Shown here: piece after piece, positions 51,830-59,314 of the stretch
Layout of the letters: the number at the start of each line of letters is the position of its first letter
How positions within the stretch are numbered: position 1 is the stretch's first letter
Assembly (NCBI GenBank): GCA_002353575.1
Contig: DEJQ01000008.1
Coordinates: 9,508-73,507, forward strand
Length of the DNA: 64,000 bases
Origin: Prevotellaceae bacterium UBA2744
Lineage (GTDB): Bacteria; Bacteroidota; Bacteroidia; Bacteroidales; Bacteroidaceae
Direction: 5' to 3'
Program-made: the position numbers and the translations under genes
Notes under the pieces: model-generated
What the model was told of the DNA's origin: nothing
What the model saw: the letters and a program-made list of their open reading frames with translations, nothing else
Databases searched by the model: none

Positions 51830-52852
51830 TTAACGTTGTACACGACCATTAGCAGCACCACCAGCCAGAGCCTCGACTTCCTCGACGCTTACGAGGTTGA
51901 AGTCACCATTAATGGTGTGCTTGAGTGCACTTGCAGCAACAGCGAATTCGAGAGCCTCGCCCTGAGTCTTCTTAGTGAGCAGTCCATGAATCAGACCGCC
52001 AGAGAAAGAGTCGCCGCCACCGATACGGTCTATGATAGGATTGATGTCGTAACGCTTAGACTGATAGAATTCCTTTCCGTCGTAGATAAGAGCCTTCCAG
52101 CCGTTGTGGGTAGCAGAAAACGACTCGCGCAGAGTAGAAACTACGTATTCGAAACCAAACTCTTCCTTCATCTGCTTGAAGATACCCTCATAGCCGGCTG
52201 CATTTGTTTCGCCACCCTCCACATCGGCATCTGGCTTGAAACCGAGACAGAGTTCTGCATCTTCTTCGTTGCCGATACATACATCGACGTACTGCATCAG
52301 CGGACGCATGATGCTGATAGCCTTCTCGCTTGTCCACAGTTTCTTGCGGAAGTTCAGGTCAACGCTGATCTTAACGCCATGCTTCTTTGCACAGATACAA
52401 GCCTGACGCAGACACTCGGCGCTGGCATCTGAGATAGCAGGAGTGATACCGCTCCAGTGGAACCAGTCAGCACCCTCGAATACTGCATCGAAATCGAAGT
52501 CCTCTGGCTTTGCCTCAGCGATAGCAGAGTGGGCACGGTCGTAAATAACCTTCGACGGACGCATACTTGCACCAGTCTCAGCATAGTAAAGACCAACTCG
52601 GTCGCCACCACGGGCGATAAAGTCTGTGTTCACACCATAACGGCGCATTGCATTCACAGCAATCTGACCGATTTCGTGCTTAGGGAGTTTCGTAACGAAA
52701 TAAGAATCGTGTCCGTAGTTAGCACAACTGATGGCAACGTTTGCTTCACCACCACCAGGAATAACTCGGAAACTCTCTGCCTGTATAAAACGATCGTTTC
52801 CATTAGGAGAAAGGCGAAGCATAATCTCGCCCATTGTAACAATTTTAGCCAT
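51830..52852 (-). CDS. kdgK: 2-keto-3-deoxygluconate kinase (PfkB family)
   Basis: 340 residues. PfkB family blocks: VIPGGGEANVAISCANYG near the N-terminus and DRIGGGDSFSGGLIHGLL with the catalytic Asp near 285. KdgK phosphorylates 2-keto-3-deoxygluconate to KDPG, which eda then cleaves. Substrate is inferred from the neighbouring eda and from uxaA. It has a 22-bp tandem repeat in its leader and a divergent LacI-type gene. Confidence 0.88.
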   Translation of the reverse strand: MAKIVTMGEIMLRLSPNGNDRFIQAESFRVIPGGGEANVAISCANYGHDSYFVTKLPKHEIGQIAVNAMRRYGVNTDFIARGGDRVGLYYAETGASMRPSKVIYDRAHSAIAEAKPEDFDFDAVFEGADWFHWSGITPAISDASAECLRQACICAKKHGVKISVDLNFRKKLWTSEKAISIMRPLMQYVDVCIGNEEDAELCLGFKPDADVEGGETNAAGYEGIFKQMKEEFGFEYVVSTLRESFSATHNGWKALIYDGKEFYQSKRYDINPIIDRIGGGDSFSGGLIHGLLTKKTQGEALEFAVAASALKHTINGDFNLVSVEEVEALAGGAANGRVQR

Positions 52853-52897
52853 GTAATAGATAAATTTAGATTACTAGTAATATAATGAATATGTATC

Positions 52898-52941
52898 TGT
52901 TCTAAGTCTCTCTGCGTATTGTTCTAAGCCTCTCTCTGTAT
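52898..52941 (-). repeat. 22-bp tandem repeat in kdgK leader
   Basis: The two copies both begin TGTTCTAAG and share CTCTCT and GTAT. They lie about 45-90 bases before the kdgK ATG. Confidence 0.75.
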
Positions 52942-52985
52942 CAGCCAAGCGGTAAACAAACCGACAATTCGCCGTACATATCGTG

Positions 52986-52993
52986 CAAAATTA
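52986..52993 (-). promoter_or_regulatory. -7 element TAATTTTG for kdgK
   Basis: TAATTTTG followed by C lies 134 bases before the kdgK ATG on the minus strand; the -33 box is weak. Confidence 0.45.
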
Positions 52994-53075
52994 TATAATT
53001 CCAGCCAAAAGGCAACCATCGCAGAGCCTTTTTTTTACAAAAAATACCATTTTAATAAGATTTTTTGGATTTACG

Positions 53076-53106
53076 TTTCATATTTTATAAAATACAAGTA
53101 ACTTTG
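53076..53106 (+). promoter_or_regulatory. Promoter TTTC-N19-TAACTTTG for LacI-type gene
   Basis: TAACTTTG (53099-53106) and a one-mismatch -33 (TTTC, 53076-53079) at 19-base spacing. Transcription would start near 53113, 84 bases before the ATG. Confidence 0.6.
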
Positions 53107-53196
53107 CAGGCATTTTGTCAAGTCTCCGACAAATTTATGATGAGCATATTGTAAAAAAGGTATTAGTTTGGTATTATTCAAAGGGTTCAAAGAAAG

Positions 53197-54267
53197 ATGA
53201 TGGAAACTCAGTCAAAAATTCGTATTAAGGACATAGCTGAAATGTCCGGGGTATCGGTCGGCACTGTTGACCGCGTACTGCATGGTCGCACAAACGTATC
53301 AAAGAAATCGCTGGAGAAAGTACAGAAAGTGCTCGACGAGATTAATTATGTGCCCAACCACTATGCATCAGCCCTGGCAAGCAACAAAGTTCATAAGTTC
53401 GCAGCTATCCTGCCCATGCACGAAGTAGATAGTTACTGGGCTCGCGTAGAGAAAGGTCTATACGAGGGTGTCCGCAAATTCAACGACTTCAAGATTTCCT
53501 TCGACGTGTTCCAATACGACCCATTCAACGACGAATCCTTTAAAAGCGAATGCGACAACCTCATCAACTCCGAACCCGATGCTGTAATCATTGGTCCTAT
53601 CTTCAATTATAATATAATGAAGAACTTCGTGGACCGCCTTGACAAGAAAGAGCTTCCTTATGCCCTGCTCGATTCCAACTGGTCAGAATTCAATCCTGTC
53701 ACCTTCTACGGCCAGGACTCTCTGAAGAGCGGTGAATTCTCAGGTCGTATAATGGAAATGGCAATCAAGGGAGATGCCGACGAAATAGCAATTTTCCGTG
53801 TGATGGGCGAAGGCCGTGTAGCCAGCCGTCAGCAGATGAACCGAGAAGTCGGTTTCCGCAACTACATGAAAGAGCACTGTCCGAAATGCAAAATCCACGA
53901 AGTGAACCTCTACGCCTACGACAAGCCTGGAATGAAGGAAATTCTCAACGAGTTTTTCACACAGAATCCTGATGTGCAGTACGGAGTATCATTCAACTCT
54001 TCAATCCATCTCGTCGGCGAATTCCTCTGCAAGGAAATGCCTAAGCGCAAAGTGACTCTGATGGGTTACGATGCCGTAGATGCAAACGTAAAGTGTATCA
54101 AGGACGGCTCTGTTGACTTCCTCATCGCCCAGCACCCCCACGATCAGGGTCTCAACTGCTTCCGTAGTATGTTCAACGCCTGTGTACTACACATAAAGCA
54201 GAAGCGTGACCACTATGTATCAATCGAACTGCTCACAAAAGAGAATATAGATTTCTATACTGACTAA
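53197..54267 (+). CDS. LacI/GalR-type transcriptional regulator
   Basis: 356 residues. The N-terminal HTH plus hinge is IRIKDIAEMSGVSVGTVDRVLHGRTNVSKKSLEKV, followed by a periplasmic-binding-like core (about 65-340) of the type that binds sugars (EVDSYWARVEKGLYEGV and VTLMGYDAVDANVKCIKDGSVDFLIAQHPHDQG). Divergent from kdgK-eda-pfp, it most likely controls them and perhaps uxaA, with a hexuronate intermediate as ligand. That role is inferred from position only. Confidence 0.88.
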   Translation: MMETQSKIRIKDIAEMSGVSVGTVDRVLHGRTNVSKKSLEKVQKVLDEINYVPNHYASALASNKVHKFAAILPMHEVDSYWARVEKGLYEGVRKFNDFKISFDVFQYDPFNDESFKSECDNLINSEPDAVIIGPIFNYNIMKNFVDRLDKKELPYALLDSNWSEFNPVTFYGQDSLKSGEFSGRIMEMAIKGDADEIAIFRVMGEGRVASRQQMNREVGFRNYMKEHCPKCKIHEVNLYAYDKPGMKEILNEFFTQNPDVQYGVSFNSSIHLVGEFLCKEMPKRKVTLMGYDAVDANVKCIKDGSVDFLIAQHPHDQGLNCFRSMFNACVLHIKQKRDHYVSIELLTKENIDFYTD

Positions 54268-54285
54268 AAAGAATAATACATACAC

Positions 54286-54326
54286 AATAAAAGCCAACAC
54301 ATAACGTGCTGGCTTTTATTGCTTTT
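54286..54326 (+). terminator. Terminator of the LacI-type gene
   Basis: AATAAAAGCCAACAC (54286-54300) pairs with GTGCTGGCTTTTATT (54306-54320) with one mismatch. A short T run follows (GCTTTT). Confidence 0.8.
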
Positions 54327-54457
54327 GGCGGATTTAATATCCCAAAAGCCTCTTGTCGGATTTAATATCCGATAGCCTGCCGCGGGCAGGCTATCAAAGC
54401 AATATTCCTGTCAGCATTTGAAAGTGGACTTTCACTGTTGACAGGAATATTACTTTG
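54321..54457. repeat. Hairpin-rich block between two copies of the tRNA-Thr 3' end
   Basis: Contains a hairpin at 54321-54349; a first copy of AGCCTCTTGTCGGATT (54347-54362); TCGGAT-loop-ATCCGA (54356-54372); GATAGCCTGCC-GCG-GGCAGGCTATC (54371-54395); and a 19-base-armed dyad (54395-54413 and 54439-54457, one mismatch) with an inner GAAAGT/ACTTTC stem. CGGATTTAATATCC occurs twice (54329-54342 and 54357-54370). The last dyad ends at the tRNA boundary. Confidence 0.8.
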
Positions 54458-54531
54458 AGCCTCTTGTCGGATTCGAACCAACGACCCCGAGATTACAAAT
54501 CACGTGCTCTGGCCAACTGAGCTAAAGAGGC
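54458..54531 (-). tRNA. tRNA-Thr (anticodon TGT)
   Basis: 74 bases with acceptor GCCTCTT/AAGAGGC, D arm GCTC/GAGC, anticodon loop TTTGTAA (TGT) and T arm GTTGG/CCGAC. The anticodon stem CGTGA/TCTCG has one U-U mismatch. CCA is not encoded. It lies 4 bases after the SRP RNA on the same strand, with no promoter of its own visible. Confidence 0.92.
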
Positions 54532-54535
54532 GGGT

Positions 54536-54631
54536 GGACAAGCTTACTGTATCGCGTCGCTACAACCTGCTGCCTTTGCTGCCGTCAAGCCCTGGAGGAT
54601 TCACAGGGAGCTGACCGTACAGGACTTGCCC
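54536..54631 (-). ncRNA. ffs: Signal recognition particle RNA (small bacterial type)
   Basis: About 96 bases. The ends pair (GGGCAAG with CTTGTCC), an inner stem CTGTA/TACAG follows, and the apical region GTGAATCCTCCAGGG...CGGCAGCAAAGGCAGCAGG fits the domain IV of bacterial SRP RNA, including the AGCA side of the internal loop. It binds Ffh, whose gene is at 60987. A -7-like TACCTTCG lies just upstream (54648-54655). Confidence 0.8.
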
Positions 54632-54647
54632 ATATCATAATCGGCTG

Positions 54648-54655
54648 CGAAGGTA
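54648..54655 (-). promoter_or_regulatory. -7-like TACCTTCG for the SRP RNA/tRNA-Thr unit
   Basis: One mismatch to TAnnTTTG (TTCG for TTTG), about 16 bases before the mature SRP RNA end. Confidence 0.55.
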
Positions 54656-54798
54656 CGAAATAAAACGGAATAAAATAGTATTTGAAAGAGTAAAATTACA
54701 AAAAAAAATGCAATTGTCTTTTTTTATCGCTGAATCTACACTACCTTTGGCACTGGAAAATCCGAAACTGAAATCATATACATTATATAATATATGCT

Positions 54799-54912
54799 AT
54801 GAAAGACTCAGAAAGCCGACCAGCACCTACACTTTGTGACCATCAAAGTAAACTACTAACTATGACAGCACAAAAAAATGTCATTTATATTACATTTATG
54901 TTACGTAATTAA
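54799..54912 (+). CDS. Possible 37-codon small protein
   Basis: A frame MKDSESRPAP...ITFMLRN starts 43 bases after a predicted transcription start from TACCTTTG (54742). No family is recognised, and the last third overlaps the Pho-like repeats, so it may be chance. Confidence 0.25.
   Translation: MKDSESRPAPTLCDHQSKLLTMTAQKNVIYITFMLRN
54879..54911 (+). promoter_or_regulatory. Pho-box-like 11-bp direct repeats (three units)
   Basis: TGTCATTTATA, TTACATTTATG and TTACGTAATTA follow one another on an 11-bp period, like the CTGTCAT-N4 units bound by PhoB. They end 18 bases before the -33 box. Confidence 0.5.
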
Positions 54913-54929
54913 AATGCAACATCGATTTA

Positions 54930-54961
54930 TTTGCTAAAAATCCCCCGCCTCAGTATTTTTG
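54930..54961 (+). promoter_or_regulatory. Promoter TTTG-N20-TATTTTTG for Na/Pi cotransporter 1
   Basis: TTTG at 54930-54933 and TATTTTTG at 54954-54961; the start near 54968 leaves a 15-base leader. Confidence 0.7.
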
Positions 54962-54982
54962 TACGTTAAAAAGTAATTAAAC

Positions 54983-56707
54983 ATGAGTTACGAAGTATTT
55001 CTTGTAGCATCCAGACTGTTAGGATCGCTGGCACTGCTCATTTTCGGAATGAAGGTCATGAGTGAAACATTACAGAAGATGGCTGGTCCAGGGCTTCGTC
55101 ACCTTTTAGGTCAGATGACCACAAACCGTGTCACTGGTATGCTTACTGGAGTATTGGTTACGGCAGCCGTACAGTCATCCACAGCCACGACCGTGATGAC
55201 CGTTTCGTTCGTCAATGCAGGGCTGCTCACCCTGGCTCAGGCTATATCCGTCATCATGGGAGCCAACATCGGTACCACACTGACTGCCTGGATCATGTCA
55301 GCCGGATTCGCATTCAACATCACGAACCTCGTATGGCCTGTATTTCTCATAGCCATGTTTCTAATTTACAAAAAGAAACATGAAGATATCGGACTATTCC
55401 TCTTTGGTATTTCGTTCATGTTCCTCGGCCTTGGCACACTGCGCCAGACGGGAATGGACATGAATCTCGGCGAACAACCCATCGTGCTCAACTTCTTCTC
55501 GTCGTTCGACCCCAACAGTTTCACCACCACCCTGCTCTTCCTGCTCATCGGTGGTATTCTGACCATGATGTGCCAGTCGTCGGCAGCCGTCATGGCCATC
55601 ACCATGATACTCTGTTCCAGTGGAGCCCTGCCTATCTACCAGGGTATTGCACTTGTGATGGGAGAAAACATCGGAACCACCGTGACATCCAATCTTGCAG
55701 CTCTCACGGCATCTACACAGGCTCGCCGTGCTGCCTTTGCACATATGTTCTTCAACGTATTCGGAGTGTGCTGGATATTATTCGTCTTCCACCCCTTCAT
55801 CGACTTTGTCTGCGGACTCGTGGGCTTCGATGTCGATATGACAAAAGAGACGGCAGGTCAGGCAGCTTTTCTTGCCAACACTGCAAAGCTGAGCGTTGTG
55901 CTGGCTGCTTTCCACACTTGTTTCAACGTTCTCAACACAGGCATCCTCATTTGGTTCATCCCACAGATTGAGCGTCTCGTCTGCTGGGTCATCAAAGACA
56001 AGGAAAGCGACAAGATAGCTGAAAACGACCACACCCTTCGTCTGCAGTACATCCAGAGCAGCCTCGTCCACACCCCTGAAATAGCAGTTTGGCAGGCACA
56101 GCGCGAGACAGCACAGTTCGGTGAGCGAGTAGAAGGAATGTTCAACAAGGTTCGCGAACTGATGGGCGAAAAAGACCTGAAGAAATTCGTGAAGCTCTAC
56201 AGCGAAATAGAACTCGAAGAAGACATGACCGACCAGCTCGAAATAGCCATTGCCAACTACCTGGAACAGGTTAGCGACAACCACCTCTCCGATGAAACTA
56301 AGTCGAAGATACGTCAGATGATGCGTCAGGTGGATGAACTCGAGTCTATCGGCGATGCCTGCTTCAACCTGGCTCGAATCTGGAACCGCTACAACGAGTC
56401 TAAGGAAACCCTTACCGAATCGCAGCAGCAGAACCTGCAGACACTCCTGCAACTCTGCCAGGAGGCACTCATACAGATGAACATCGTGATTGCTGGTCGT
56501 CGCGAAGACCAGGATCTGAAGGAGACCTTCCGCATCGAGAACGAGATAAACCTCTTGCGCCAGCGTCTGAAGACCGACAACATACGCTCCGTCAACGAAC
56601 ATGAATACAGCTATACACTTGGCACCATGTACTCCGACTTCTTCAACGAATGCGAGAAGCTGGGCGACTACGTGGTCAATGTAGTACAGGCAAGACTGAG
56701 CAAATAA
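54983..56707 (+). CDS. Na+/phosphate cotransporter family protein (first copy)
   Basis: 574 residues. Two PNaS halves carry QSSTATTVMTVSFVNAGLLT (about 65) and QSSAAVMAITMILCSSGALP (about 200), the paired QSS motifs of NptA/SLC34-type transporters. A C-terminal PhoU-like helical domain (about 360-570) follows. It probably imports phosphate with sodium. It is followed by a second copy and by a PhoB/PhoR-like pair, and its promoter has Pho-like repeats. Confidence 0.92.
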   Translation: MSYEVFLVASRLLGSLALLIFGMKVMSETLQKMAGPGLRHLLGQMTTNRVTGMLTGVLVTAAVQSSTATTVMTVSFVNAGLLTLAQAISVIMGANIGTTLTAWIMSAGFAFNITNLVWPVFLIAMFLIYKKKHEDIGLFLFGISFMFLGLGTLRQTGMDMNLGEQPIVLNFFSSFDPNSFTTTLLFLLIGGILTMMCQSSAAVMAITMILCSSGALPIYQGIALVMGENIGTTVTSNLAALTASTQARRAAFAHMFFNVFGVCWILFVFHPFIDFVCGLVGFDVDMTKETAGQAAFLANTAKLSVVLAAFHTCFNVLNTGILIWFIPQIERLVCWVIKDKESDKIAENDHTLRLQYIQSSLVHTPEIAVWQAQRETAQFGERVEGMFNKVRELMGEKDLKKFVKLYSEIELEEDMTDQLEIAIANYLEQVSDNHLSDETKSKIRQMMRQVDELESIGDACFNLARIWNRYNESKETLTESQQQNLQTLLQLCQEALIQMNIVIAGRREDQDLKETFRIENEINLLRQRLKTDNIRSVNEHEYSYTLGTMYSDFFNECEKLGDYVVNVVQARLSK

Positions 56708-56743
56708 AAATAATCACACTATTCTCCCCTACACCTTTCGGAG

Positions 56744-56787
56744 TTACGATTCCGTTACAATGCAGATACAATTGCATGACGTAACGG
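56744..56787 (+). promoter_or_regulatory. Pho-box-like 11-bp direct repeats (four units)
   Basis: TTACGATTCCG, TTACAATGCAG, ATACAATTGCA and TGACGTAACGG form four 11-bp units, ending 41 bases before the -7 element at 56829, a distance like that at the first copy. Confidence 0.5.
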
Positions 56788-56812
56788 ATTCGTAATCTGT
56801 TTTCTTTTTTTC
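56744..56812 (+). terminator. Long hairpin between the two Na/Pi genes, overlapping Pho-like repeats
   Basis: Arms TTACGATTCCGTTAC (56744-56758) and GTAACGGATTCGTAA (56781-56795), one mismatch, with a nested ATGCA/TGCAT stem, followed by TCTG and a T-rich run. It may end the first gene. The same bases include four 11-bp units described below. Confidence 0.6.
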
Positions 56813-56828
56813 ATCTGGCCATAGCCCT

Positions 56829-56836
56829 TACTTTTG
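56829..56836 (+). promoter_or_regulatory. -7 element TACTTTTG for Na/Pi cotransporter 2
   Basis: TACTTTTG followed by C lies 28 bases before the ATG at 56865. The -33 position is T-rich. Confidence 0.6.
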
Positions 56837-56864
56837 CAACATGAAATCAATATAATACAACAAG

Positions 56865-58544
56865 ATGGACAACTATTTCATGATTGCCCTTCGTTTGGCA
56901 GGCGCCTTAGGCCTTCTCATCTATGGTATGCGAATGATGAGCGAAGCGCTTCAGAAAATGGCGGGTTCACAATTGCGACACATATTGGCACGCATGACCA
57001 CCAACCGCCTTACAGGCATGTTGACAGGTGTATTTGTCACCTGTGCCGTACAATCTTCGTCAGCAACAACAGTGATGACCGTTTCGTTCGTCTCGGCAGG
57101 GCTGCTCACTCTTTCCCAGGCCATATCCGTCATCATGGGTGCCAACATCGGCACCACGCTTACTGCCTGGATCATGTCACTCGGCTATTCTGTAGATCTT
57201 ACAAACGTCGTGTTTCCGGCTTTCTTCATAGGCATGATACTCATCTACAGGAAGCGGCGTCGCTATCTGGGAGACTTTCTCTTCGGCATAGCCTTCCTGT
57301 TCTTCTCACTCGTCATGCTCAGCTCCGCAGGTCGCGATCTGGATTTGGCTCACAATCAGTCGGTGGTCGATTTCTTCGCCTCGTTCGACACCAGCAGCCA
57401 CCTCTCCGTCATAATATTCCTGCTCATCGGAACTATAATCACCTGCATAGTCCAGTCATCGGCAGCCGTCATGGCCATCACCATTCTGCTCTGCTCCACA
57501 GGCGTGCTCCCCATCTATCTGGGCATAGCACTTGTAATGGGAGAAAACGTAGGTACCACGGCCACAGCCAATCTGGCAGCTCTGGGTTCGGGCACAGAAG
57601 CACGCCGGGCTGCACTTGCACACCTGCTTTTCAATGTATTCGGAGTCATCTGGGTTCTCATCGTATTCTATCCATTCGTAGATATCGTATGCCGCATGGT
57701 CGGATACAACCCCTCGCTTTCCGGCCAGGCTGATCGCCTGCCTGTAGTTCTGGCGATGTTCCACACATGTTTCAACATCACCAACACCGCACTGCTCATC
57801 GGACTGATTCCACAGCTGGAGAAAATAGTGCGCATACTACTACCCGGTCAGAAAAAGACAAGCCAAAGAGAGTTCAGCCTGCAATACATACAGACCGGCC
57901 TTGTGCAGACGCCGGAAATCGCAGTTCTTCAGGCTCAGAAAGAAACATCGAGATTTGCAACCAGTGTCAGAGATATGTTTTCGATGGTGAACACCCTGGC
58001 CGGCGAGAGCAACAGCCGTAAATTTGCAAAACTGCTCGACCAAATTAAAAACGAAGAAGAACTCTCTGACCAAATGGAACTGGGCATAGCAGACTTCTTG
58101 CAACAGATAAGCAACGACCACCTGAGTGACGACTCAAAGATGAAAATCAGACGTATGATGCGCGAGATAGGAGAATTGGAGTCGATTGGCGACGCTTGCT
58201 ACAATATAGCCCTGACACTCGATCGCCTACAGCAGTCGGGAATCGTATTCACCTCTACACAGACTGCCCACATAAACGAGATGATGCAGCTGTGCGGTGC
58301 AGCCCTTGACCGTATGTGCGCCGTGATGGACGGTTTCCGCGAGGATTTCAATCTGAACCAGACCTACGAAATCGAGAACAGGATAAACGCACTGCGCAAC
58401 AAGCTAAGACAGGAGAACCTGCAGTCTGTCAATAACCAGGAATACAATTACACACTGGGTACTATCTACAACGACACAATAAGCGAAATGGAAAAACTTG
58501 GCGACTACGTAGTAAATGTAGTGCAGGCAAGATTGGAGAATTAA
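56865..58544 (+). CDS. Na+/phosphate cotransporter family protein (second copy)
   Basis: 559 residues, paralogue of the gene upstream. QSSSATTVMTVSFVSAGLLT and QSSAAVMAITILLCSTGVLP are the two QSS motifs, and the PhoU-like tail (about 345-555) has the same helical pattern (ETSRFATSVRDMFSMVNTL). Clear divergence in the loops shows an old duplication. Its own promoter and Pho-like repeats suggest separate control. It is followed after 44 bases by a response regulator. Confidence 0.92.
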   Translation: MDNYFMIALRLAGALGLLIYGMRMMSEALQKMAGSQLRHILARMTTNRLTGMLTGVFVTCAVQSSSATTVMTVSFVSAGLLTLSQAISVIMGANIGTTLTAWIMSLGYSVDLTNVVFPAFFIGMILIYRKRRRYLGDFLFGIAFLFFSLVMLSSAGRDLDLAHNQSVVDFFASFDTSSHLSVIIFLLIGTIITCIVQSSAAVMAITILLCSTGVLPIYLGIALVMGENVGTTATANLAALGSGTEARRAALAHLLFNVFGVIWVLIVFYPFVDIVCRMVGYNPSLSGQADRLPVVLAMFHTCFNITNTALLIGLIPQLEKIVRILLPGQKKTSQREFSLQYIQTGLVQTPEIAVLQAQKETSRFATSVRDMFSMVNTLAGESNSRKFAKLLDQIKNEEELSDQMELGIADFLQQISNDHLSDDSKMKIRRMMREIGELESIGDACYNIALTLDRLQQSGIVFTSTQTAHINEMMQLCGAALDRMCAVMDGFREDFNLNQTYEIENRINALRNKLRQENLQSVNNQEYNYTLGTIYNDTISEMEKLGDYVVNVVQARLEN

Positions 58545-58588
58545 TATAAAATCCATATATTCGCACCAGAAAAACAAAAAAAGATAAA

Positions 58589-59299
58589 GTGAGTACAAAA
58601 AAAATACTTGTCATAGACGATGAGTTAGACCTTTGCGACATCCTGTTGTTCAACCTGCGGAATGCCGGATTCACTGCTGAAGCAGCCTATTCAGCCGAAG
58701 AGGCAGAGAAGCGTGGTGTGAACAACTATGACTTGCTCCTGCTCGATGTGATGATGCCCGGAATATCCGGATATGATTTTGCCTACAGACTTAAATCCAA
58801 TCCCCTCACATCATCCATACCAATCATATTCCTCACTGCAAAAGACACTGAAGAGGACACACTTCGCGGATTCGGACTCGGAGCCGACGACTACATTAAG
58901 AAGCCATTCTCCGTGCGTGAGGTAATAGCGCGCATCAGAGCCGTACTCGACCGCGCAGGCAACCTGCCGTCAGCCCCTGCCGACCAAGGCTCCGAAAAAG
59001 ACAGTGAGCACTATATCACATACAAAGGCATATGCATCGACCACACACAAAAGACAGTGACCGTAGATGGAGGCGAAGTTTCCCTCACTCGCACCGAATA
59101 TGAGCTATTGCGCCATTTAATTCTTCACCGCGGCGAAGTGCTGAGCCGCCAGCAACTGATTGAACTGGTGTGGCGCCCTAACGTGATTGTCAGCGACCGT
59201 GCCGTCGATGTCAACATAGCACGTCTGAGAAAAAAAATCGGAATCTATGCCGAAAAAATAATTTCGAAAGCAGGATTCGGGTATCTATTCAAAAACTAA
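58589..59299 (+). CDS. PhoB/OmpR-type response regulator, GTG start
   Basis: 236 residues starting at GTG (58589). Receiver domain with the acidic pocket Asp10/Asp11, phospho-acceptor Asp53 in LLLLDVMMPG and Lys in DDYIKKPF, then a winged helix (about 135-235) with TEYELLRHLILHRGEVLSRQQLIELVW. It follows the Na/Pi genes and precedes a histidine kinase by 15 bases, so a phosphate-response pair is likely. That role is inferred from context. Confidence 0.92.
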   Translation: MSTKKILVIDDELDLCDILLFNLRNAGFTAEAAYSAEEAEKRGVNNYDLLLLDVMMPGISGYDFAYRLKSNPLTSSIPIIFLTAKDTEEDTLRGFGLGADDYIKKPFSVREVIARIRAVLDRAGNLPSAPADQGSEKDSEHYITYKGICIDHTQKTVTVDGGEVSLTRTEYELLRHLILHRGEVLSRQQLIELVWRPNVIVSDRAVDVNIARLRKKIGIYAEKIISKAGFGYLFKN

Positions 59300-59314
59300 T
59301 CATCCGCAACACAG

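Larger units (their letters stand above)
52853..53196. other. Divergent control region between kdgK and a LacI-type regulator
   Basis: This 344-base gap holds a minus-strand -7 (52986-52993), a plus-strand promoter (53076-53106), and two 22-bp tandem units in the kdgK leader (52898-52919 and 52920-52941; 19 of 22 identical). No gene is seen. The tandem unit is a candidate site for the divergent regulator. Confidence 0.65.
54662..54982. other. Control region before the first Na/Pi cotransporter
   Basis: Holds a distal -7 (54742-54749, TACCTTTG), a 37-codon frame (54799-54912), three 11-base-periodic Pho-like units (54879-54911) and the proximal promoter (54930-54961). Confidence 0.6.

Noticed and set aside
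56834..57733. Long frame in another phase over the second Na/Pi gene
   Set aside because: Rich in His and Arg with no family; it is a shadow of the true frame at 56865.
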